Notes under the pieces: model-generated
What the model was told of the DNA's origin: nothing
The model's input: only the letters and a program-made list of their open reading frames with translations
Database searches by the model: none
Shown here: positions 55,869-64,000 of the stretch, piece by piece
How the letters are laid out: each line of letters starts with the position of its first letter
Numbering within the stretch: position 1 is the stretch's first letter
Program-made: the position numbers and the translations under genes
DNA from: Suillus spraguei
Taxonomy: Eukaryota > Basidiomycota > Agaricomycetes > Boletales > Suillaceae
Direction: 5' to 3'
Assembly (NCBI GenBank): GCA_016800925.1
Contig: JABCPU010000004.1
Coordinates: forward strand, 62,001-126,000
DNA: 64,000 nt

Positions 55869-57422
55869 TCAAATCAATATGACCTCCCTATCATCAAAGC
55901 CTACATCTACTCGCAGCACACCTCTCTCGAACAGTCTATCCAGTTTTTGATTGACAATCCCACCCATCCTTCCATCGTCTTCAGTTGCTACCACAACTTG
56001 TACACACTCCAGAGTTGTCCATGCCTTTCCGTTCAACACGTGAGCTAGCCCCTCGAAGTCCATTGATGAAAGGGCGTGCAGATCAGCGGGGTGCAGTGCA
56101 AGCGAGAGAGCTCGCAAGGGCGCACGCACACCGTCGAGGAGGGCAGTGAGTGGCATCAATTGCGGTGGCGGCGGGGAAAGATAGAGGCCTGATAGATCTG
56201 GGGGTGGCAAGGAAGGAATAATGAGTCCATATACGTGCATCTCTCTCAAAACATTGTTGTGGCCGAGATCAATTTGGGATACAATCTCGTCTGGGTTGCG
56301 TGAGTTTTGGTCTTTCGTTGTTAGAATTAAGTTCTCACCTCCATCGTCTATAAATGCGGCATCGAACCCGAGATGAAGCTCTTTCAAGTTTGCGCCCAGC
56401 ATCTTCAAGAATTTTCCTACTGCTGGGGCACTCTTGACACCCAACGCCCCGAGTCTCAGCACTTCCACCGTCACCTGCCCTCCATCGTGCTTCATCGCCG
56501 CCGTCATCCACTTCAATACATGTCTGATACGTGTTCCCCGCATCGCGAGCTCTTTAAGTTTTCTCGGTGGCTTAGGGATAGCTCCGAGTCTATCACCTGC
56601 TCTAGATACAAACACCTCCGAGTCCGCAGGTATATCATCCCACTCACAGCACACCCCGTCCAGTGCGAGCGCTTCTACATCCTCAAACTCTCCGATAACC
56701 CTGATCATATCCAGCGTCGTCCTGAACTCGAATACCCGCAGCGCAAGCTTCCGCACACCCTTAAATCCTTTCATAAAGGCGTCCCGAGATTTGGATGACA
56801 GATACTCCCAAGTGATGCGCTCAGCTTCAAGAGAGTGGAGATTGATGAACGAGCCAGCTAGAGTTGGTAAGGCTGCGTTAAGCCATTTTGGGTTCCACGA
56901 CAAACCTCCCCGCGATTCACGAATGAAGAGATGTTTGACGTGCGGAACAAAACTCGGAAGGGTAGATCCATGCCCTGAGGTATAATGTTGCAATAACTCG
57001 ATGAAATTATTCCCTCTTCGTCCGCTTTCAAGTCGCACGTATCTCCATAAATGATCCCGGGCTGCGTATAGCCAAAATCTGCTCACAAGGGAGCAATTGC
57101 AGATATCTGCGAGATTGGACTGATCGTAGATGTCCGATACAGTAGACGTGTCTGGCACAGCAAGGAATGAGATGATGTCCAGGAAAAGCTCTGGTGGAAT
57201 GCGTGGAAAAGAAGTTATACGAGATGTGCTCTTTGTGGAGACGCGGTGTTGGAAGGCGGATGATACTGGGGTCGGGAGGGGGAGTATTGGGGAGAGATCA
57301 GGAAACGCAGGTGATTGTGGGGACTTCCAAGAATGCAGCAGCGTGATCGGGGAAGTGATTATCGACAATGAAGGGGACTGCATGTGCAATCCAGGGACAG
57401 CGTTCATTAGTGTAATGGCCAT
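55869..57422 (-). CDS. F-box protein
   Basis: A single-exon frame of 517 codons, starting at the ATG 57422. Around residues 75-125 is an F-box: RIPPELFLDIISFLAVPD, then SLVSRFWLYAARDHLWRYV. The rest has irregular leucine-rich segments (LHSLEAERI, VEALALDGV, LKELHLGF), the substrate-binding type common in mushrooms. F-box proteins recruit targets to SCF ubiquitin ligases through Skp1. No partner can be deduced. Downstream of it (convergent) is the isochorismatase gene. Confidence 0.8.
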   Translation of the reverse strand: MAITLMNAVPGLHMQSPSLSIITSPITLLHSWKSPQSPAFPDLSPILPLPTPVSSAFQHRVSTKSTSRITSFPRIPPELFLDIISFLAVPDTSTVSDIYDQSNLADICNCSLVSRFWLYAARDHLWRYVRLESGRRGNNFIELLQHYTSGHGSTLPSFVPHVKHLFIRESRGGLSWNPKWLNAALPTLAGSFINLHSLEAERITWEYLSSKSRDAFMKGFKGVRKLALRVFEFRTTLDMIRVIGEFEDVEALALDGVCCEWDDIPADSEVFVSRAGDRLGAIPKPPRKLKELAMRGTRIRHVLKWMTAAMKHDGGQVTVEVLRLGALGVKSAPAVGKFLKMLGANLKELHLGFDAAFIDDGGENLILTTKDQNSRNPDEIVSQIDLGHNNVLREMHVYGLIIPSLPPPDLSGLYLSPPPPQLMPLTALLDGVRAPLRALSLALHPADLHALSSMDFEGLAHVLNGKAWTTLECVQVVVATEDDGRMGGIVNQKLDRLFERGVLRVDVGFDDREVILI

Positions 57423-58531
57423 GGTCAAAATATCGGAGCCAAATAGCGAGGTTTACAGATGGGCCTGGCCAACAATGGGCGGCTGATTAGAATCACGGGT
57501 ATATGTGGACTAGCCGAGTAACCCAATCCTGGTGAGAAGCTTCTCTGGGGAAAAGCACGATAACAGAGACAGAAACAAGGAGCATGATGTTTATATCGTT
57601 AGGTCGGAAAATAAAAAAAATCCCTCGCAATGAGACTTTCCTATATTGGTCTGTGCTCCGAGTCGTACAAGCTAGCGGCTTGGTTACAGCCAAGCGTTTT
57701 ATGTGGTAGCAGCTGCAGCGAAGAAATTTTTGACCGGCTTCCGGATGGCTTGCAACCACCCCCGTATCAGGTTACACCTGTTGCGCCAGGTTAGCGCTCC
57801 TCCTTAGCGGGGGTAGAGCAACGTTAGTGTTCGAAGCCAAAATGCATTGTTAGGTAATAAACCCAGTCGGAAGAGCATCGCATCCAGACTAATGTGCACC
57901 AGCAAATACACTGGACTGCGAGATGCACAGCAAGAGATGTTGATGTTTCAATGGATGGATCTATATTAGTAAGTGGCGCATTAGTAGAGTGAAAAGTCTC
58001 CCTTGGTGAACGACGCCGAAAAAGACGGGCAACGAGTACTAGTCAACTTTGCGACAACAGCTATGTGCACTGCCAAGGCGTCATAGTAAACAGTACAAAA
58101 GGGCGATTCACATGTTTAACGTTGAGAGGCGGTGCGAGCTCAACTACTTATCCATGAGGAGGTACTCACGTGATGTTCAAAGTCATCGTACTCTATAAAG
58201 TATATACGAGACGACACCCAAGATCCGTAAATTGTACCGTATCGCAACTTTCCACATGAAACATAATTATCCATGAGATAACAAACAGTGATGACGAATA
58301 ACTATGGGAATATATGTTGAGATATCACATGAAGCATCTATAGTATTAGATACTGTGAATCAGCGAAACGCAGGTGTGAAATGATGTACAGCATTTGAGT
58401 ATGTAGAATATGTAATTGAAAACACAAGAGTACTGATGGTATACAAAAAAATGACACACCGCACATGGACGAGGGAAACAAGGCAGAATTGGCACTCTAA
58501 CTCAATACTCACCAGCCGTCAATCATCACTC
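57423..58531. other. Non-coding stretch
   Basis: About 1.1 kb between the start of the F-box gene and the end of RAB4. No gene, repeat family or RNA gene is recognised. A TATA-like ACTCTATAAAGTATATA lies near 58190. It probably holds the F-box promoter. Confidence 0.5.
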
Positions 58532-59624
58532 TTAACAACATTTGCCCGAGGGTGTCCAATTTTTCAATCGAAACTTGTCCGAGCGTCGCCTTCGAGCTCC
58601 ATTAAGACTCCCAAAGCTAAGATGGCTAGAGCTCGTCACTCTTCTTAGGGCACGGTCCCCATAGCTGACACCGCTCCCAGCTTTCTCGGGATCTAAAATT
58701 CCTGACTCTATTGAAAGCAGAATAGACCGTGCAGCAAGCAGAAATGGAGCTTCAACGTTGTCGCCGCTTAATGACGAAGCCTCGAGAAAGTGAACATCTT
58801 TTAATAGCGTCAGGATATTCAAGGGGTCAGAAGAACGACAAATTACCATTCTGTGCTGCCCATCTACTAGCTTCAGCCCATTCCACTTCACGGTCCTCCT
58901 CCCTATCCGACTTGTTTCCAACCAGGACTGCAACTAAATGTGGGCTTGCTAAAGCTCTGGCATCAGTGAGCCACTGAGACATATTCAAAAAAGAATCGCG
59001 GCTGTCAGTAAGAGCTATGAGGATCAAGGCAATGAATAAGTATGAATACACCAACTTCGTGATATCGTATACAAGAATTACACCAGCCGCGCCACGGTAG
59101 TAGCTACGCGTTACCGACCTGTTCTCCACGCTGTTGTCAGGATTGGGGAAAGTCGCATCAAACGCATGACGAACCGGAAGCGCTCCTGACCGGCGGTATC
59201 CCATAGCTGTGAACACTGTAAGGGATGCAAAAATATTGAAAGATATGACATACTTGAAGCTTTATCCTCTTCTCCCCTAACTTTACTGTTCTACTAGAAA
59301 ACTCCACCCCGATTGTATGTTGAGAGTGGTCCTTGACTGTGAGGAGGCCTAAGACTGACACCCGGTAGAGAAATAGACGACAAACATGCGTTGTGGGTAA
59401 AGTGATGCAACAAACATGATTTACCTGTCCCTGCCTCTCCTGCAAGCGGAATGAGTTTTGCTCCAAAACAACTGTCCCCGGTAAGCACAACACACCAATG
59501 ATAATGTACTTCATTAAGAAGTCTGGAAGTTGATGAGCATGAATACAACTCAACAGATCACCCAGAACGAACCGTAAGTTTCCAGAAGTTCTGTAGCATC
59601 TACATCATACTCGTCTAGCGCCAT
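58532..59624 (-). CDS. RAB4: Rab4-type small GTPase
   Basis: Rab4 regulates recycling from early endosomes. The ATG at 59624 opens [17 protein letters not shown]; several short introns follow. The exons give the P-loop [17 protein letters not shown], the switch I region [13 protein letters not shown] (Thr present), switch [20 protein letters not shown] and the guanine-binding VGNKSDRE. The third base-binding motif appears as EASSLSG (Ser-Ser in place of the usual Ser-Ala). The C-terminus ends KCC, a geranylgeranylation signal. All introns end AG and the frame is open throughout. The hypervariable tail is longer and more basic than in yeast homologues. Confidence 0.88.
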
Positions 59625-59764
59625 AGGGTAAGAATAAGTGTTGGTTTAGGTACCGATTCGTGAAGCTTCAGTCAACTGCAGGGAAGCTTACAAAGTTCCC
59701 ACGGTCTCAATAAGTTCAACAAACCATATCTTCAATTACATAATACATGTAAGTCTAGTGTTTA

Positions 59765-61273
59765 CTACCAGCCCTTCCATGGGACCCAAATGTCAACCAC
59801 TTTGTTACTTCCTTCATCCGAATCGATGATGTAGTACCATGGATGAGCAGCAGCTATTAAACACGCGTGCTGCCCAACAATCTCAATAGTTTCTCCGATC
59901 TTCAATGTAGGATTTGTGCGACCTGACTCTGGGTCTGGGGGAACTTGTGTCAGTATCCCGTGCTCCTGTGAAATTCTTCCTAGCTTCCATGACTTTCCAA
60001 CAACCTCCCCGAAACCTGGAATACGACCCGTGTCTTTGCTCATGGCTATGCCACCAGCATCACACATGGCTTCATCTTGCCCATCACTTCCCCTTCCGGG
60101 GTAGTATGAAATGACAGTGGCCAAAACCTTTTGGGAGATTTGTGGACGGCATATCAAGTTCGTATGTAGCTGCTGGAGATCAAGCATGGTATAATTTCCT
60201 GTGCAAATCGGTCCACAACACGCTGAATCCCTTGATGAAGCTCGCTTACCTGTATGGAGCTCCAGTGTCCCATTAAGTACAGATGTCATCTTCAGCTTTG
60301 CTGCCATAGTTGCGCTAAAAGCAGTCGGAGTGGATCCCACGGAGAGGACGAACGGCTGGTTGTGGACCTCTCTGTTATCCGATTCTGCCAGAACTTCCAT
60401 GGCCATAGTCGCCGCATCATTGGCAAGACGCACTTCCCCTGTCAAATATGAGGTAGCTTGTTCCAGTGATGTCGATCCGTACGAGTTTCCGGCGTGGCTA
60501 TAAAATCCAAATACTGAAATTGCCGGAGATGCAAATACCCTCCTCATGAATGCTTTGAAAGACACGGGCTCTGGCAGTATTCCAGCTCGCCTATTATTTG
60601 TGAGTAATATATCATGGTGGTATTCAGAGAACATACTTTTGACCGCCATTCATTTTGATAAATGCAGACCATTTCTTCGGATGTTCTTGCGCCATCTCGT
60701 ATTCTTCCAGAAATTTCACTTGATCTAAATGATCTAAGATAATACGAACAGTTCCTCCGTATCTTGTCATCTCAGCCTGCAGAGCAGACAGATCATCCAA
60801 CTTGTTCAATCCAACTGGAAGCCCGTACAGAATCTGAAAAATAGGTGAGAATCGAAACAATTTTACATGCCGCTCGACTAACATCTTTGACTGTGCCATC
60901 GGCTACGAGACCACCTTGCACGACTCCCCAAGCTTCCATGAGTGTCGACACAATGACCGCAGAACTTCTGCCGACATCTGAAACTAGTTGCAATTTCGTT
61001 CCTTCGATTGTCTGATGAAAGTCATCACAGTGAATTTCATTCGTGCTCGACCTATCCTACCTTGTGTGTCTTCAGGTGTCCTCTGAAAGTTGCTCCCCAG
61101 TCTCTGACATTCTCGTGCATCTTCTTGCAGTTATCTGCGAACACCGCGCGGTCTACGACAAAGGCGGGTGTTCTCAGAGCATTGAGTGGTTTGCCCACAA
61201 ATTCAGCAACCAATGCATCTTTATTCGGGTTAAGAAAGTGCAATGGTGTTTTAGTCTGCAGTATGGGTGTCAT
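59765..61273 (-). CDS. DSD1: D-serine dehydratase-like PLP enzyme (fold type III)
   Basis: The eukaryotic enzyme turns D-serine into pyruvate and ammonia with PLP and zinc. Exon 1 (61273 to about 61061) ends in the PLP-binding LKTHK, preceded by LRTPAFVVDRAVFADNCKKM. The following exons give LQLVSDVGRSSAVIVSTLME, ILYGLPVGLNKLDDL, IILDHLDQVKFLEEY, VFGFYSHAGNSYG and LSVGSTPTAF. The C-terminal exon has ATVISYYPGRG, DAGGIAMSKD and the His/Cys zinc pair in GQHACLIAAAHPWYYIID. Length and order of motifs fit DSD1. A D-threonine aldolase of the same fold is the main alternative. Confidence 0.85.
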
Positions 61274-61645
61274 GATTATTGCTGCGGGAGTTGGGTGTTG
61301 ATATTTTACAGTGTGAGCTGCTTCTCTCCAATATATATGTGTTCACCCCGTCATAATGTCGTTGCAGCTGCTTTTTGTATCTATCATGTGGTGTCACTAC
61401 GTGGCAACTTTCATTCGCCTTCAATAGTGGCTTTCCAAGTTCCACAGTATCTACGATTATCCAGTACTATTAACAGCCCTCCCTTCGTATCTACGGGATT
61501 CCGTTATATGTCCTAGTGACCCTTCGAGAGCGGTCCGCTTTGACCGAGGTGAATCATCCAACCTTTACATAGAAAATATGGACCGCATAATATCCACCTA
61601 TCACTTTTGAAGGGAACCTGCTCCGAATCCATCGTTTCAATTGAA

Positions 61646-62938
61646 ATGGCAGCTCCGCAACTTGAAGCCATTAAACCACAAGCCATTGACCCAGACATCC
61701 TTCCACGTCTCGATCTTGAGTATGTCGCCTTCCACAATAAATATGTTGCTCATCTCGTCCCCCCTCACACTCTGCCTTGGAACCCTGCCATCCGTACTGG
61801 TGACACCGTACCGGGGAGCGCAGAGGTCTTGTCAGTTGGCAGTGTTCAAGATCATGACTTGAGCCATTGTAAGGTACGCGTCTTCACGCCGGAGGGAACT
61901 CCTCCCCCTGACGGCTGGCCCGCATATGTCTGGTACCACGGTGGTGAGTTTGAGGCACCTCTCGATATCAACGATACTGAAACAATATTATAAGGTGGAT
62001 GGACCCTCGGAAACATTAGGACAGAAAATGCGTTCTGCTCTCGACTATGCAAAGGTAAGATTACGAGGTGCCAAAACACACCCAGGTTGTGTGCTTATCT
62101 CTATATCGTAGGAGCGAGGTGTGTTGTAGCATCACCAGATTATCGCCTTGCGCCAGAACATCCTTACCCCGCCGCGGTGGAAGATTCGTTTGAAACACTG
62201 CAATGGATCTTTGAGAAGGGAAAATCCCTCTTAGGAGTCGACCCAACGAGACTGGCGATTGGTGGTTCATCTGCGTAGGTGATTACCGTCTGACGAATCG
62301 AAATTGTTTTGACCACCCTTCTTGTAGTGGCGGTAATCTTGCTGCCATAATCTCCATGAAGGCTGCCGAGCTTAAACCACCTATCCCTCTGAAGCTTGCA
62401 CAGCTCATTGTTCCAGTGACTGACAATACTGCTCTCCACACGGACGATCGGTACCCATCTTGGAAGGAAAATGCAAATACAGTATGGCTTGATACAGGGA
62501 GGATGCTCTGGTTCCGGAATTTCTATGTTCCAAAAGAGGCAGAGAGGACCGAGTGGGGCAACTCGCCAATCTTTGCGCCTGATGAGCTGCTAGCCAAATC
62601 TCCAAAGACTTGGATCGCGGTGATGGAACTTGACATTCTTAGAGATGAAGGCCTGGCATACGGCGAACGACTCAAGAAGGTTGGCGTATTAGTCTCACAC
62701 AAGCTGTATGCGAGGGCACCCCATCAGATTTTGGCTATGGATGGTACGACTCCTCATGCTGTTATTACACGATTAATTAGCTGATCATTTCTATCTTTCT
62801 TTTGTCTACAAGGGTAAGTCACAAGAGTTTATTCTTGTTTAATGCTCTCCTCATCCAATGTTCAGCGTTTTGAGTATCGGTCGCGAACTTGTGAGTGATG
62901 CCGTCAAGAATCTTGCCGAGGCCTTTGGTACATTGTAA
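61646..62938 (+). CDS. Alpha/beta hydrolase (HSL-type esterase)
   Basis: ATG 61646 opens MAAPQLEAIKPQAIDPD. The oxyanion motif YVWYHGGGW is made by a splice near 61947/61994. Then come RCVVASPDYRLAPEHPYPAAVED (the block before the nucleophile), the nucleophile elbow GGSSAGGN (across a splice at about 62275/62328) and the acid in MELDILRDEGLAY. The catalytic His is APHQILAMD, and a last exon reads GVLSIGRELVSDAV before the TAA. This is the hormone-sensitive-lipase family of acyl ester hydrolases, often detoxifying or secondary-metabolic. No metabolic cluster is seen. A partial duplicate follows at 63263. Confidence 0.87.
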
Positions 62939-63107
62939 ATCATTCAAGTTGGAATCGCGAGTAGCTTCCTTGTACTAAGTAAATTCGAGCTGAATGTGAT
63001 AACGAGGATGTGGACACTTTTTCATCCAAGCCTGTGCTGTGGGTATTGCCATCATTCAAGTCTTTTTACTACTCAGGGCGAATATCATTGGCTATTAACA
63101 GCTCTCC

Positions 63108-63262
63108 GTATCTGCCTGGTGACCTCACAAAATCGGTCCGCTTTGACTGAGATGAATCATATAATCTCTACATGGAGAATATATTTACAGAATCCTGTCA
63201 TAAGTCCTGGTGACCCTACGAGAACGGTCCGCTGTAACCGAGGTACATCGCCCAATCTCGAA
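63108..63262 (+). repeat. Two copies of the hydrolase upstream region
   Basis: The sequence CGGTCCGCTTTGAC-GAG with preceding GGTGACC lies upstream of the first hydrolase (near 61515-61570). It recurs at about 63118-63175 and again at 63212-63240, so the promoter was duplicated twice. Confidence 0.65.
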
Positions 63263-63903
63263 ATGGCAGCTCCACAACTTGAAGCCACCAAACCGCAAGC
63301 CATTGACCCAGACATCCTTCCACGTCTCGATCTCGCTTTCCACAATAAATGTATTGCTCATCTCGCCCTTCCTCACACTCTGCCTTGGAACCCTGCCATC
63401 CGTACTGGTGACACCGTACCGGGGAGCGCAGAGGTTTTATCAGTCGGCAGTGTTAAAGACTATGACTTGAGCCATTGTAAGGTACGCGTCTTTACCCAGG
63501 AGGGCACTCTTCCCCCTGACGGCTGGCCCGCATATGTCTGGTACCATGGTGGTAAGTTCGAGGCACCTTTCAATATCAACGATACTGAAACAACATTACA
63601 AGGCGGATGGACCCTCGGAAACATCAAGACAGAAAATGCGTTCTGCTCTCGAATTTGCAAAGGTAAAATTACGAGGTGCCAAAACACATCCAGGTGGTGT
63701 GCTTATCGCTAGCTCGTAGGAGTGAAGTGTGTTGTAGCATCACCAGATTATTGCCTTGCGCCAGAATATCCTTATCCCGCGGCGGTGAAAGGTTCATTCG
63801 AAACACTGCAATGGATCTTGTTGAGTTGCACGCAAGTCTCGGACACGTTCTGCGAAGTAATACCAACTCAGGTTTTACAGTGAACCCGCTGACAAACGCA
63901 TAG
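63263..63903 (+). pseudogene. Truncated tandem copy of the alpha/beta hydrolase
   Basis: ATG 63263 starts MAAPQLEATKPQAIDPD, almost identical to the neighbour at 61646, with three codons lost after RLDL. The copy goes through YVWYHGG, the same intron, CVVASPDYCLAPEYPYPAAV and TLQWI. After about 63820 it leaves the homology and runs into an unrelated stop near 63903. The nucleophile, acid and His are missing, so it cannot be an active esterase. It is either a pseudogene or the 5' part of a rearranged locus. 63904-64000 shows nothing. Confidence 0.8.
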
Positions 63904-64000
63904 TGTACTCCTACAGAAAAATACCACCTTATATATGCCAGTCAACGCTAAAACCATGCTGCCGACGCCCGGTAATATTGCGCCATTGATGCGCCATCGA

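Noticed and set aside
57493..58436. Small genes between the F-box gene and RAB4
   Set aside because: Only short frames without domain, splice signals or codon pattern.

Overview
The window looks like nuclear DNA of an Agaricomycete (mushroom-forming basidiomycete). Genes are split by many short introns of about 45-60 bases with GT-AG ends. There are basidiomycete-typical protein families (DUF6533, DUF6532) and transposases (Plavaka-like, KDZ). The LTR elements include chromodomain-bearing Gypsy copies. No virus, CRISPR array or bacterial-type operon is seen.

Layout. (1) 1-5.7 kb is a wreck of transposons: DUF6532 and Plavaka-like remnants broken by solo LTRs, one of them nested inside another. 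(2) 5.7-6.9 kb holds short-period repeats. (3) 7.0-16.4 kb is a gene island: a DUF6533 membrane protein, an unrecognised small gene in a locally duplicated, inverted stretch, GET4, ARV1, a frameshifted zinc-finger gene and an APH-like kinase. (4) 17.3-33.1 kb is an LTR-retrotransposon nest. Two Gypsy copies lie tail-outward in opposite orientation, separated by a Tc1/mariner element, and form a large inverted repeat. (5) 34.5-40.3 kb is a second LTR element that lacks pol but carries an intact spliced Zn2Cys6-type gene on the antisense strand. (6) 40.3-42.9 kb has KDZ and Tc1-like remnants. (7) 43.2-63.9 kb is a dense gene island: mitochondrial ribosomal protein bL36m, dihydrofolate reductase, SGT1, a GST-like protein, a GT31 glycosyltransferase, a conserved fungal membrane protein, a Ser/Thr-rich membrane sensor-like protein, an isochorismatase-like hydrolase, an F-box protein, RAB4, a D-serine dehydratase-like enzyme, an alpha/beta hydrolase and a truncated tandem copy of that hydrolase.

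The genes in the islands are mostly unrelated housekeeping functions and I see no metabolic cluster. The most unusual material is in the mobile elements: the antisense Zn2Cys6 gene between LTRs, a post-pol zinc-knuckle ORF in the Gypsy family, one Gypsy copy whose two LTRs belong to different subfamilies, and a multi-kilobase inverted repeat that could give double-stranded RNA. All exon boundaries were read by eye and should be taken as models.
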